A DNA stretch of 64,000 bases from Candidatus Enterenecus merdae (GCA_018716385.1 DVJZ01000026.1:1-64000); one strand, 5' to 3'; numbered from the stretch's first letter, positions 1-9,664 are shown. Numbers and translations are program-made. The notes: generated from the sequence alone by a model not told the origin.

Positions 1-29
1 TCGTTTAGCTGTACAATCTTCTCGGACAT
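1..29 (-). CDS. IS256-family transposase, N-terminal start only (cut by window edge)
   Basis: The reverse strand starts ATG at 29 and reads MSEKIVQLN before leaving the window. This peptide is the usual N-terminus of IS256-family (DDE, mutator-type) transposases. An AAGGAGA ribosome binding site lies about 9 bases upstream (positions 38-45). Only nine residues are visible, so the family call rests on this signature plus the AT-rich end sequence just upstream. Whether the transposase is intact cannot be judged here. Confidence 0.7.
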
Positions 30-122
30 GGTTTGCTGTCTCCTTTCGAATGGTGGTGTCGCAACTTCATTCTACCAGAGATCTGCAAACCATGTCTTTT
101 TTTGTTTTTGCGAAACTTATTC
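1..122 (-). mobile_element. End of an IS256-family insertion sequence
   Basis: Upstream of the transposase start is a short leader and, at about 85-122, an AT-rich stretch (GTTTCGCAAAAAC on the minus strand) typical of the terminal inverted repeat of IS256-like elements. The exact end and target duplication cannot be fixed because the other end is outside the window. Bases 123-301 contain no recognisable gene. Confidence 0.55.
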
Positions 123-301
123 TACCTGACCTCATAAATGCATAAGTCAACAGATTCTGCGGGAAGGTAACACCATATCACAGGACTCGTACACTACCGC
201 CCCCCACTAATTCACTGGAAAGCTTGCGGTCAAATAGACGGAAGGAAATCAAAATATCCTTGCGGTACACGAAATTCTTGGTTTTGAAATCTATTTCCCA
301 T

Positions 302-3079
302 TCAAGAATACTTCGCAATAATCCCATCCACATCCGCCACATTATAGGACACATCATTGCACCAAACGCCGTATTCTCCCAAACCGTTCACAGCAGAAAT
401 CCATTCGGCCAGTGCCTTTCGCTTCTCCTTATCTCTGCGGCTCTCCTGTCCCTTGGCCTCCAGAACCAGAGTTTTCCCGTTGTCCAGCTTGATCAGAAAG
501 TCCGGCGTGTATTTGCGGATGACTCCGTCAAAAACATAAAGAATCTCAAAGCCAAGGTGATCATTTTTTGCCCAGGCAACAACATGGGGATTTTTCTCCA
601 AACGATAGCTCTCTGTCGCCTCCCATGCGCTGTCAAAGACACAGTGACTGATTTGGGAATGCTGTGTAATATAGCAGGGCTTACTGGTAAACCAGGTGGG
701 CATATCGTTGGTAGAGCGAACTCTCTTGTTCTGGTCAAAAATCGGTACGATCTGCTCTGTCTGTTCCATTTTGATGAAACTCCACAGGTGCTGCACGATC
801 TTGTTCATGTTCATCATGTAGATGATACGCTGTCGGACCGGATCAGTATTGAATAAGGGCGGGTTAATGACGATTGCGCCAGACTTCAGATACTGCTCTA
901 CCAGCCGGATAACCTGCCCCAACAGGGCAAATTTAGTACCCTCATTCTGCCAAGAAGCCTTCATCAAATCATAAACCTGTCCGGATGCCTCAAACACGAT
1001 CCGCTGCATCCGCAGTTCCGCGTCCAGCTTTTCCAGGTCGATCTCTGTACACTTGGTCAGGTCGGTCTTGCCATCAATGATCGGGGCCAGGTCGGCCCGC
1101 AGACGGGTATCCGATGCCTCCAGCACCAGTGTGTCGATTTTGTCCAAATCAACTGAGAGCTTTGGCTTGAAGCCCCGGTCGATGCGAATAATGTTCGGCC
1201 AACTGATAGCATAGTCCATCCGCTCCTTCAGCGCCTCCACCTGGGTCTTGGGCGGTGTTGTGGGCGGAGTGCCAGTTTCATCCGACTCATGGGGCAGGAA
1301 TGTGAAGGGAATGCCAAAAATATTCACATACTCCGGCGTAAACATATCGCTGCCTTCCGCCAGATCATAGGAGGTCCGCCGCAGTCCACGGCCCACCACC
1401 TGCTCGCAGAGCAGTTGGCTGGAGAAAGCGCGCAGGCCCAAAATATGCGTCACGGTCTTGGCATCCCAGCCCTCGGAGAGCATTCCCACCGAAATTACAT
1501 TGCGGACCTGCTCGCCGCGCTTGCCCCGCTGTCCCACGGTGTCCACGGTCTCACGAAGAATGGCGGCGGCCTCTTTCTTGCTGAGTTTTCGTTCCCCGCT
1601 ATCATCGTCTTCGGCAGTCATATCCGGTGCGGCAGTTCCCTCTGCCTCGTCCATCGTCTTGGAATCAATATGGATGGTTAGCTCTGGCACGCACAATTCC
1701 GGGATAGGGATACGGCCATGGTCAAATGCGTATTTGATTCGGGCGGCAGTCTCCGTCCGGTTGGCAACCGTGATCATCACCGGCGGGACCGGCGAGCCGG
1801 CGTCCTGCCACGCATGGAACAGCACCTGCCAGTCCTTCCCCAGCAGATAGAAAGCCTGCATCAGCAGGTCAGGCAGAGGTTCCTCCGGCGGAGCGGGCCG
1901 GTTGATGTCGTCCTTCACTGTGTCGTCCGCATAAATATGATACAGCTTGGAGCGCAAGCTCTCAGCATCGGGGATACCATCATCCCGCACCACCACCCGG
2001 GGCGTTTTGACCAGGCCGGATTCAATGCCGTCATTTAATCCGAAGTCGCTGACGATCCAGCCAAACAGCGCCTCCTCATCATTTCGCTTGCCGGAGGGAG
2101 CAAAGGGAGTAGCCGAGAAATCGTAACAGGTCAAAATCGTGCGGGTCTTGTGGATGCGGTCCAGGCCGCTGATCCAGATGGTGGCCTGCTGTTCCGCCTC
2201 CTTCTGCTCCCGGGTCAGTTTCCCCTTGTTCTCCGGGTTTTTGCGCCATGCGTGGTGGGCCTCGTCGTTGATCACCAGGATATTCTGCGCGTTGGCCAGC
2301 TCCCCCAGCACTTCCCGGGTGTAGGCCTCGTCGCTCTTGGCTCCTCGCTTGTCCACACTCCTGCGCTTTCTGACGGCTTCCTCGCTCTCCCAAGCCAGTG
2401 CCTGCCAGTTGGTGATCAGCACCTTGCCCTGGCGCAGCCTGTCCATCAGCCCCACCGGTACCACATTGAACTGGGTGTAGTAGTTGTCCTCACCGCCGGT
2501 CTGGAGCACCTGAAGACGGCTCTTGACGGTCAGGCCGGGGGCTACGATAAACACATACTTGGAAAACCGCTTGTCCTGGGGATAGGTGGCCTTGTTGCAG
2601 ACCATCCAGGCAATGAGCATGGCCATCACCGTGGTCTTGCCGCCGCCGGTACACAGCTTGGTGCAGATACGGCGAAACAGGCCGCCGTCGCCGGGGATGT
2701 CGATGCCCACCTTGTCCGCATCCGGCGCCTCGGTGAGCCAGATAATGGTCTCAATGGCGTCCATCTGGCAGAAGAAAAACTGGTACTGCCGGGCGCCCTT
2801 ATCGTTCCAGTGTTCCAGCAGCTTCTTGGTCACGCCGGTGACGCCGGGATAGCCCGCCTGCCGCCAGGCTTTTACCCGGGGGCGGATCTTGTTGACCAGG
2901 GGCAGCTCGATGAACTGGCCGATGTCGTTGTACTGGTTGGAGCCCTGCCCGGCGATGAAGTAGCCGGCGGGCCGCCTGCCGGGTTCCCGGACAAAGGTCT
3001 GCCCGTTCAAGTCGTATTTCCAGTGACACTCCGGCTCCCGGAAGGCGGAGTTGATGATCAACTGGTCGATTCCTGCCAT
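302..3079 (-). CDS. res: Type III restriction enzyme, Res subunit (helicase-nuclease)
   Basis: A 925-residue protein with the layout of type III Res subunits. It has a superfamily 2 helicase core with Walker A TGGGKTT at about 144-150, DEAH box at 272-275 and SATP further on. Near the C-terminus (about 868-890) is a PD-(D/E)xK nuclease motif (TPDF then LVLEAKG). Res acts with Mod: it uses ATP to communicate between two inversely oriented unmethylated sites and cuts beside one. The start overlaps the mod stop (TAATG), so the two are translationally coupled. Length is normal and no damage is visible. Confidence 0.95.
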   Translation of the reverse strand: MAGIDQLIINSAFREPECHWKYDLNGQTFVREPGRRPAGYFIAGQGSNQYNDIGQFIELPLVNKIRPRVKAWRQAGYPGVTGVTKKLLEHWNDKGARQYQFFFCQMDAIETIIWLTEAPDADKVGIDIPGDGGLFRRICTKLCTGGGKTTVMAMLIAWMVCNKATYPQDKRFSKYVFIVAPGLTVKSRLQVLQTGGEDNYYTQFNVVPVGLMDRLRQGKVLITNWQALAWESEEAVRKRRSVDKRGAKSDEAYTREVLGELANAQNILVINDEAHHAWRKNPENKGKLTREQKEAEQQATIWISGLDRIHKTRTILTCYDFSATPFAPSGKRNDEEALFGWIVSDFGLNDGIESGLVKTPRVVVRDDGIPDAESLRSKLYHIYADDTVKDDINRPAPPEEPLPDLLMQAFYLLGKDWQVLFHAWQDAGSPVPPVMITVANRTETAARIKYAFDHGRIPIPELCVPELTIHIDSKTMDEAEGTAAPDMTAEDDDSGERKLSKKEAAAILRETVDTVGQRGKRGEQVRNVISVGMLSEGWDAKTVTHILGLRAFSSQLLCEQVVGRGLRRTSYDLAEGSDMFTPEYVNIFGIPFTFLPHESDETGTPPTTPPKTQVEALKERMDYAISWPNIIRIDRGFKPKLSVDLDKIDTLVLEASDTRLRADLAPIIDGKTDLTKCTEIDLEKLDAELRMQRIVFEASGQVYDLMKASWQNEGTKFALLGQVIRLVEQYLKSGAIVINPPLFNTDPVRQRIIYMMNMNKIVQHLWSFIKMEQTEQIVPIFDQNKRVRSTNDMPTWFTSKPCYITQHSQISHCVFDSAWEATESYRLEKNPHVVAWAKNDHLGFEILYVFDGVIRKYTPDFLIKLDNGKTLVLEAKGQESRRDKEKRKALAEWISAVNGLGEYGVWCNDVSYNVADVDGIIAKYS

Positions 3080-5601
3080 TATTCATCACCTACCTTGATT
3101 ACCTTCAGACTCTCGATGCCCCGGTCGTCAATGATCTTGACCGCGATTTGAGAGTTGGGCTGGACAGTAAACCAAATAGATTCATTCCCGGCGAATTTCT
3201 CAATCAGGTCCGGGTCGATCTCGGCCTTCAAGGTCTTGGCCAGCTTGTTCCAGCCGTCCTTCATGCCGCCCATGGGGAAGAATACCTGGGTGGGCTGGAG
3301 GCACATCCCGTCATAATCCGTGTCCAGCATCCACATGGCAATGCGGGAGGTGCTGCCGGATTCCACTGTGCCCTTCTTCACATCGTAGTAATCAAAACCG
3401 TTGACCCACACCTTGTAACGGGTCTTGCTGCGCTTGTCCGGGATCAGCTCCACATCCGGCTGTCCCACCAGCCAGAAGGACTGGTCGGAGGATCGTTTTT
3501 TCTTCAGATCCTCTGTCATCAGGTCAGTGTTCATCTGGGCTTTCAGGGCGGTGAGGCCCGGCCAGTTCAGCTCGTCGATGTCCTTGGCGGCCTCCGGGTC
3601 AAACTGGAAGGCAGCGAAGATGATCAGTTTGGGGGTGGGGCGCAGATTTTCCACCTCGTCCAGGGCCATAGATACCATACGGGAATCCATAGGCTTGGTC
3701 TCCCCGGCAAAGCAGATCACCGCCCGGCGGGGCGTATTCTCCTTGGTCTCCGCCTCCGCCTGGAGGAACTTGGTGCCGGCCAGGGGTTCCACCCGACTGA
3801 ACTCTAGGCGGCTGCCGCCCCGGCCCAGAATGCCGGTGGCCAGCAGCTGGTCCCGCCAGTCAGTCTGCTTGGCGGTGGAGTCCTCATCCCAATCACTTAC
3901 ATCATCCAAAGGCTTCACCACGGGAGCAGGCAGGGCCTCCACGGTGAAAGGGCCGGTGATGCGGATCTTGGTCTTGTCGATCTCCGGTTGGTCGTAGAGG
4001 GTTTCCGTTGCAGGCGGTTCGTTATTGGCAATGGAACCGAGTGTAATGTGTGGAACTGTTTTATAGATAAATCCGCTGCCCACGCCCTGCTCTGGATGGG
4101 CCAGCTTGTAGTAATCAAAGGTGGCGGTCATCAATCGCTGTTTGGCTAACGTTATTGCTATCCGGGAGGTGTCACAGGTGATCCAGCGGCGGCCCCACTG
4201 CTCGGCTACATAAGCGGTAGTGCCGCTACCGCAGGTGATGTCCAGAACCAAGTCGCCGGGGTCGGTGGTCATAAGCATACAGCGTTGGATAACCTTTTCC
4301 GATGTTTGAACTACATATTTTTTATCTGTTGCTCCTTGCGTATCATTCCAGATATTCGTCAAGGCCGTTACGGGAAAATCATCATAATATAAGACATATT
4401 CTGGACTATCCCCAAGTTTAATAAGTCGATTCTTTTTAATAAGTGTTTGAATTCCATTTTTGTTTGTTTTCCAGCTTCGGCCACGATGTGGGGAGCAAAT
4501 TTCACCATTAAATTCAAAATCGAATACGCAAGAATCTGTGCGACCAGATGAATGCATATCAAGTGTTCTAAATACACGAGTTCCTTTAGGCAAACATGAT
4601 GGATCTTCCTTTTCTTCTCGTGTCATTCTTCTTCTTTCGCCATTTGGAAATTCAACACAAGTATACTGACTTCCAAAGCCAATTTCTTTTTCTACAAATA
4701 GCTCATGAAACTTTGCCAATTTTTCATTTTTTGCATACCAAATAATATAATCATTTGTAGATGCAAGATATGTACGGCCCAAGGCCATCTTTTTCGTCTT
4801 AAAAGAAATCTGTGCTATATAATTTTGAAATCCAAATACTTCATCGCATAATATCCGAACTAAATGAACATTCGCTTCACTGATTTGAATAAACACGCTT
4901 CCCGTTTCTGACAATAATTCTCTTGCTAAAAGTAATCTGTTTCGTAAATAGCTAAGGTAGGAGTGTATTCCCAATTCCCAAGTGTCACGAAAAGCCTTTA
5001 TCATTTCTGGTTCTTGGGACAAATCGTCATCTCTGTCCTTTACCATGTTTTGATTTACAAAAGGCTGGAAATTGGAGCCGTACTTGATGCCGTAGGGCGG
5101 GTCAATGTACACCATCTGCACCTGCCCGGCCATGCCCTCTTTCTCCAGCAGGGAGTTCATGATCACCAGACTGTCCCCGGCGATCATGCGGTTGGTCCAG
5201 TCCACGCCGTGCTGATAGAACTCAATGGACTCCCGCCGCCGGCGCATCCGCTCCGCCGGAGTTTCCGCCGGGAACAGGTTGACCTGGCCCTCGATCTGGC
5301 CCGCCTCCGCCTCGGAGTATTCCTTGGTCACCCGGGCGATGATGTTCAGCGGCTTGATGGATTCGTGGATGTGGATGGAGGAGGTAGGCACCTGAAAGCT
5401 CATGCCCTCCGCCTTGCCCGCCCACTGGAGCGTGGGGTCCAGGTGAGGATCGAACTGGTAGGTCTTGAGCTTCTCCTCCGCCTTGTCGTGCTGGGCCATG
5501 CCCACCGGCGGATTGTTGGTGCGCTTCTTGTCATCGTGGGTGTAGGTCTCGATGTCGCGCATCTTCTCTGTGTCTGTCAGTTGTTTTCTCGGCCGCGCCA
5601 T
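3079..5601 (-). CDS. mod: Type III DNA adenine methyltransferase, Mod subunit
   Basis: An 840-residue beta-class N6-adenine methyltransferase: catalytic DPPYGIKYGSNF at 167-178 precedes the target recognition domain, and the AdoMet-binding DITCGSGTT follows at 454-462. Mod provides sequence recognition for both methylation and restriction. Base composition is a clear mosaic. The ends are GC-rich, but the middle (about 4280-5060, residues 180-440, covering the recognition domain) is markedly AT-rich, which suggests the specificity region was replaced by recombination. It starts right after the stop of the ATPase gene upstream and is followed by overlapping res. Confidence 0.95.
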   Translation of the reverse strand: MARPRKQLTDTEKMRDIETYTHDDKKRTNNPPVGMAQHDKAEEKLKTYQFDPHLDPTLQWAGKAEGMSFQVPTSSIHIHESIKPLNIIARVTKEYSEAEAGQIEGQVNLFPAETPAERMRRRRESIEFYQHGVDWTNRMIAGDSLVIMNSLLEKEGMAGQVQMVYIDPPYGIKYGSNFQPFVNQNMVKDRDDDLSQEPEMIKAFRDTWELGIHSYLSYLRNRLLLARELLSETGSVFIQISEANVHLVRILCDEVFGFQNYIAQISFKTKKMALGRTYLASTNDYIIWYAKNEKLAKFHELFVEKEIGFGSQYTCVEFPNGERRRMTREEKEDPSCLPKGTRVFRTLDMHSSGRTDSCVFDFEFNGEICSPHRGRSWKTNKNGIQTLIKKNRLIKLGDSPEYVLYYDDFPVTALTNIWNDTQGATDKKYVVQTSEKVIQRCMLMTTDPGDLVLDITCGSGTTAYVAEQWGRRWITCDTSRIAITLAKQRLMTATFDYYKLAHPEQGVGSGFIYKTVPHITLGSIANNEPPATETLYDQPEIDKTKIRITGPFTVEALPAPVVKPLDDVSDWDEDSTAKQTDWRDQLLATGILGRGGSRLEFSRVEPLAGTKFLQAEAETKENTPRRAVICFAGETKPMDSRMVSMALDEVENLRPTPKLIIFAAFQFDPEAAKDIDELNWPGLTALKAQMNTDLMTEDLKKKRSSDQSFWLVGQPDVELIPDKRSKTRYKVWVNGFDYYDVKKGTVESGSTSRIAMWMLDTDYDGMCLQPTQVFFPMGGMKDGWNKLAKTLKAEIDPDLIEKFAGNESIWFTVQPNSQIAVKIIDDRGIESLKVIKVGDE

Positions 5602-6390
5602 TTACTTGGCCTCCTTTACATCCGGAATATGGATCACTTCACCAGGCTTTGCCTCAAAAAGTTTATGATATATTGTAAACTCTGAGTCCTTTATCTGAAA
5701 ATGATCTTGATGAAGAGAATCTTGAATGTTATCTTGAAAATATTGGTTTAGATTGATGGGCGTGGTAATACCGTCTTGAATCGTGATTTGAGGACAGTTC
5801 CCAGAAATAAAGAATGGAAGGCAATGTTCTATAATCTTCTTTGCAACTACATCAAGTTCTACAGGTGCTTTATTGCGATACTTCGGGATAAATTCACATA
5901 ATTTTACTGATGTACCACAGAGTTTTTTGTCACTGGATGTAACATTGTCTTGCTCCGGGGAAATTCCCTTTTCCGCCGTAAAGGAAAAATCTCGTTTCAT
6001 ATATTGGCCGTTTTCGTAAAAAACACTATGTATTTCTACAGCATTGAATGCCTTTAGCCATAAGAAACGGCCGATTCCCTTGCATCCCTTTTTGATTTTG
6101 AGTGTAGAATAGGCCGTTTGGAAAGATTCATAGTTTGCTTTATTGAATCCTGTGCCATTGTCTGTGATTGTAAATGACTCAAATTTTTCTAAAATCCTTT
6201 TTTGCCCTTGTGATAATTGTTCCTGTGTAGATGGTTCTCGCTCTGCAAGGATTGTAATTTTACCGGAATCTTTGTTTGGAGATTCTTCAATAGCTTGAAT
6301 AGAGTTCACAACAGCTTCAAAAAGCGGCCATAACGCTTTTGATTCAGCAAGATTCATACTATTTAGTTGTCCTTGCACATCAAATAGCAT
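5602..6390 (-). CDS. GHKL-type ATP-binding protein, short form
   Basis: 262 residues with a GHKL (histidine-kinase/Hsp90/MutL) ATPase fold: N-box EAVVNSIQAI at about 25-34, DNGTGF at 77-82 and GCKGIGRF at 102-109. Proteins with this start are usually much longer, so this one looks like just the ATPase head with a short new tail. The start is supported by an AAGGAGG site 10 bases upstream. Its stop touches the mod start, so it belongs to the restriction operon. Composition is AT-rich like the mod centre. A regulatory or accessory defence role is inference; it may be a truncated remnant that kept its reading frame. Confidence 0.7.
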   Translation of the reverse strand: MLFDVQGQLNSMNLAESKALWPLFEAVVNSIQAIEESPNKDSGKITILAEREPSTQEQLSQGQKRILEKFESFTITDNGTGFNKANYESFQTAYSTLKIKKGCKGIGRFLWLKAFNAVEIHSVFYENGQYMKRDFSFTAEKGISPEQDNVTSSDKKLCGTSVKLCEFIPKYRNKAPVELDVVAKKIIEHCLPFFISGNCPQITIQDGITTPINLNQYFQDNIQDSLHQDHFQIKDSEFTIYHKLFEAKPGEVIHIPDVKEAK

Positions 6391-6494
6391 GGTATTCCAA
6401 TCCTCCTTTTGTCCAATTATCTAAATCAAAGAGTATAGTATTACGGTATTGTCATAGCATAACAAATGACAAGTACCAAAATCTGTACAAATCA

Positions 6495-6640
6495 ATTTTT
6501 AATGCAGTAATAGGCGCCATTAACACCTCGTTCGGTTTTCGGTACGCTACGTTGGTCATGTCACACAGGATGTGTAGCACGGCGGGAGACTTTTTCTTGG
6601 GGTCAGCCTCGATCTCCTAATTTCTGTAATTCTGATGGCG
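6495..6640 (-). pseudogene. Remnant of the 3' end of a second DUF4143 ATPase gene
   Basis: The minus strand here resembles the end of the ATPase gene at 7393-8670. One part matches its last 100 or so bases (AAYQRPDG...PVTAL in the intact copy, AYRKPNEVLMAPITAL here). It is joined directly to a piece matching an upstream part of the intact gene (around 7620-7655), so an internal segment is deleted. Stops interrupt the frame. It is a decayed paralogue or duplication scar; bases 6391-6494 hold only leader sequence of the GHKL gene. Confidence 0.7.
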
Positions 6641-6652
6641 TCGTTGGATATC

Positions 6653-7375
6653 CTAAATCTCCCTTACATATTTTTTCAGCGCTTGATAGGTTCGCACATT
6701 GTTCGTCAGCACTTCCCGGCAAAGTTTACGGTGGGCCTCCTGCTTTTCTTCCTCCGTCCGCTCAGGGATGTCAAATTTGGCGAAAACCTCCTCCATGGGG
6801 ACATAGAATTTTCTCTGCTCTTCCTCCGGGAGTTTGCGGATCTCCTCTGCCTCGCGAGCGGCCTCATGGAGTTTCTGCCGCTCCGCCTCCACACGCTCTT
6901 CGTCGAACCCAAAGAAGGTCATTTCCCAAATAACAGCAGCGCACAGCTCAGTCGCTCCCACATCGTAGGCATTGCGCACATCGATTTCATAGCCAAGGAT
7001 CTCATTCCAGGGAGAGAATTCAAAGGCATAGGACTCCGGAAAATCTCGGAGATGCGCCAGCCGCTCAATTTCTTCCTCTGCCAGTTCCCCTATATCCTCC
7101 AGACCGGCAAGTTCGGAATCTGCTCTGCACCCAGCCTCCAACTCCTCTTTGCAGTACAGACAGGGATCCAGGAAATCCCCATCTTCATCCACATGGAAAA
7201 TGCCGAGGATCAAATGCCCGCAGTCAACCGGTTCGATCTGATTCAAGCCCTCAATGAATTTCACGAGGCGTTTCATGACCCGTTCTCTGTCATCCGGCTT
7301 GGCGTGGAACTTGTCCAGCAAGAGCGCGGCAATGGCCGCTGGTGGTTGACTGATGATCAATTCTTTTACATTCAT
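6653..7375 (-). CDS. Uncharacterised acidic protein downstream of DUF4143 ATPase
   Basis: About 240 residues from ATG 7375, which has a GGAGG site 8 bases upstream; an alternative ATG at 7396 overlaps the upstream stop (ATGA). The protein begins MNVKELIISQPPAAIAALLL and is rich in Glu, Lys and Arg. It has a cysteine cluster (CLYCKEE then GC) near residue 65 and a charged helical C-terminal part (EERVEAERQKLHEAAREAEE). I do not recognise a catalytic motif. Tight coupling to the ATPase suggests the two act together, possibly as an accessory or defence-type pair, but that is inference. Confidence 0.6.
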   Translation of the reverse strand: MNVKELIISQPPAAIAALLLDKFHAKPDDRERVMKRLVKFIEGLNQIEPVDCGHLILGIFHVDEDGDFLDPCLYCKEELEAGCRADSELAGLEDIGELAEEEIERLAHLRDFPESYAFEFSPWNEILGYEIDVRNAYDVGATELCAAVIWEMTFFGFDEERVEAERQKLHEAAREAEEIRKLPEEEQRKFYVPMEEVFAKFDIPERTEEEKQEAHRKLCREVLTNNVRTYQALKKYVREI

Positions 7376-7392
7376 AATGGCAACCTCCGCGC

Positions 7393-8670
7393 TCATGGTT
7401 TCAATGCCGTCACCGGCACCACAAACACCCCGTCCGGTCTCTGATACGCCGCGTTGGCCATCCCACACAGGACGCACAGCACCGCTGGCGGCTTGCCCTT
7501 GGGGTCCGCCTCGATCTGCTTTTTGATCTCCAGCAGGTTCTCCGCCGCGGCGTCGATCTGGTTGGCCCCCAGTTTGATCTCAAAGGCACACCACTGGCCG
7601 TCGGGCAACTCGATCACCGCGTCGATCTCCTGATTTCTGTAGTCCTGATAGTGATAGAGGTGCGCACCGAAGGACTCAGCGTAGATACGCAGGTCCCGCT
7701 CGCACAGGGCCTCAAAGAGAAAGCCCAGGGTCTCCAAATCCCCCAGCAGTCCGGCAGGCGTGGCCTTCAGCAGGGCGCAGGCCAGAGAGGGGTCGGCAAA
7801 GTGCCGCTTCTCCGCCTGCTTCACTCGCACAGAGGAGCGGATACCAGAGGAGAAGGGCGGCTGGTTGTCCGTAATAAACAGCCGCTTGAAGATGTCCAGA
7901 TAGGCCGCCACGGTGTTGCCGTCGATGTCCTCGTCGTCCACCGCCTTGATGTCCTTCATCAGCGTCTTGTTGGTGACGGTGGTGCTCTCGTTCCGGGCCA
8001 GGGAGCGCAGCAGCAGGCGCATTTTCTGAGTGTCCCGCTTGATCCCGTCAATACGGTATACATCATCGTCGATGACAGCGTCCAAGTATTGAGCCGGGAG
8101 CAGCGCCGCCTGCTCCAGCGGCAGCCCCAGGCTCCCTGGCCAGCCGCCCCGGATAATCAGTTCGATCAGTTTCTTCAGATCCACCTCGCCGGTCATGGCG
8201 GGGGTCAACTTCCCTTGGCACAGCTGCTCCAGTGACACCTTGCCGCTGGAGTCCCCGGACTCCCACAGGGACATGGGCCGCATTCGCAGTCGGGCGATGC
8301 GGCCCGCGCCGCTGTGGAGGATGCCCTTGTGGTTGGGCGTGGCAGAGCCGGTGAGGATGAACTGCCCCTTCTGGGCCGTCTGATCTACCTTGTAGCGCAC
8401 CGCGTCCCAGAGGGGCGGCACCTCCTGCCACTCGTCGATGAGGCGGGGCGTCTCCCCCTCCAGCACCAGGGCGGGGGACAGTTCCGCCAACTGGCGGTTC
8501 TGGAAGTTGCCGGCAGGATCGCCGATATAGATCTCGCTTTTGCTGTGGTAGGAGGAGGTCCAGGTCTTGCCGCACCATTTCGGTCCCTCGATGCAGACGG
8601 CGCCAAAAGCGGACAGGTACTCCTCCACCTGCCGGTCAATGATACGGGGCTTGTAGTTCTGCTTATCCAT
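7393..8670 (-). CDS. AAA ATPase with DUF4143 C-terminal domain
   Basis: 425 residues of the AAA_14/DUF4143 family. Walker A is GPKWCGKT at 29-36 and Walker B is LIDEWQ near 77-82. The C-terminal half carries a nuclease-like DUF4143 region (NQEIDAVIEL ... CAFEIKLG), whose D...ExK arrangement resembles PD-(D/E)xK folds. The biochemical role of this large family is not settled; members are frequent in accessory regions. The start at ATG 8670 has a GAGGTGA site 7 bases upstream and a promoter further up. The next gene overlaps or closely follows it. Confidence 0.85.
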   Translation of the reverse strand: MDKQNYKPRIIDRQVEEYLSAFGAVCIEGPKWCGKTWTSSYHSKSEIYIGDPAGNFQNRQLAELSPALVLEGETPRLIDEWQEVPPLWDAVRYKVDQTAQKGQFILTGSATPNHKGILHSGAGRIARLRMRPMSLWESGDSSGKVSLEQLCQGKLTPAMTGEVDLKKLIELIIRGGWPGSLGLPLEQAALLPAQYLDAVIDDDVYRIDGIKRDTQKMRLLLRSLARNESTTVTNKTLMKDIKAVDDEDIDGNTVAAYLDIFKRLFITDNQPPFSSGIRSSVRVKQAEKRHFADPSLACALLKATPAGLLGDLETLGFLFEALCERDLRIYAESFGAHLYHYQDYRNQEIDAVIELPDGQWCAFEIKLGANQIDAAAENLLEIKKQIEADPKGKPPAVLCVLCGMANAAYQRPDGVFVVPVTALKP

Positions 8671-8700
8671 AAACGCTCACCTCGACTATAAGCTATGTCT

Positions 8701-8729
8701 ATCATAGCCCGTTCAGTTGAATTTTACAA
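8701..8729 (-). promoter_or_regulatory. Promoter for the DUF4143 ATPase pair
   Basis: On the minus strand TTGTAA (8729-8724) and TATGAT (8706-8701) are separated by 17 bases, upstream of the ATPase start at 8670. Confidence 0.5.
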
Positions 8730-9197
8730 CTCTATTCAGTCAATTTTTTGTTTTTATCCAGTGCAATTTTAGCCAAGGGTGAATTAGGAATCAAAACGAA
8801 TTTTCTTCGTTCTGATTTTTATGTCGAAATTTCAAAGCCTCGGTGCTCGCCTATCTGCCCCAGGATCAGAACGTCAATTTGTCGTTTTGATTTTCCGCAC
8901 CTATCTAGTGGTGACCGAATATTCTTCGCTCACCTACGGTGCTGGCCGACAAATTATCAGCCAGCTAATAAAAAGCCGCACAAAAGACGTAATATAGACT
9001 CATTTAAGCTCTTCACCAATCGGAAGACGCATAAAAGAGGCTATACAGGCGTGTTAAAAATTCCGTGCTATTGTCGTACGGCTAAATCCAATCATTGATT
9101 TACTAATTTCACACCCTACCTTACAACGTTGGCGAAAATTTTTCTTCCACGTTCTATGTTTATAGAAGAGACACCAGCCGGCCCGCTTTTTCGTAAC

Positions 9198-9226
9198 AAC
9201 GTGACAGGCAATCTGCCTGCCACGTT
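9198..9226. repeat. Hairpin with ACGTT ends
   Basis: AACGTGACAGGCA and TGCCTGCCACGTT form a 13-base inverted repeat with one mismatch around a 3-base loop. It sits amid the ACGT-rich motifs of the non-coding stretch. There is no T-run, so it is not an obvious terminator. Confidence 0.5.
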
Positions 9227-9605
9227 ATCGGTCGGAACTCATTAGCGCGATGACGCAACCGATAAATTGTCGGCCACATTGCAGGCAGCGACTGCTCCTC
9301 TTTCATATCAACGTGGGCAAATATTCTTCGCTCACGTTGTGTTTTCGACAAGATACACCCCTTGACAACCACAATATATTGTGGTAAAAGAAATATATAA
9401 TTGATTCTTTGTGCGCTCTCCGTGAAAATCGGAGCCAGGTGGTTGACCTGGGATCGGCAGGCAGCCGCATTGCACACGTTGTCAGGTTTGTACGCAGGTG
9501 TCTATGGCACTCTGACCCGCTAAGGGTGGAGTCTGCCCGGACGCCATTTTCATTTTAAGTTATCAGGCCGTTTGTGGCTGGGAAAGAATCTCACGCACTC
9601 ATTGA

Positions 9606-9664
9606 GGGCGCGAAAAGTTTGAGGATCACCATAAGGTGGTCGCTTTGCTTTTCGCGCCCTTTTT
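9606..9664 (+). terminator. Intrinsic terminator-like hairpin
   Basis: GGGCGCGAAAAG (9606-9617) pairs with CTTTTCGCGCCC (9648-9659), encloses a second small stem, and is followed by TTTTT. No plus-strand protein gene precedes it, so it may end a non-coding transcript. Confidence 0.55.

Noticed and set aside
8748-9098. 116-residue plus-strand frame in the island gap
   Set aside because: No ribosome binding site, odd composition and no resemblance to a protein family.
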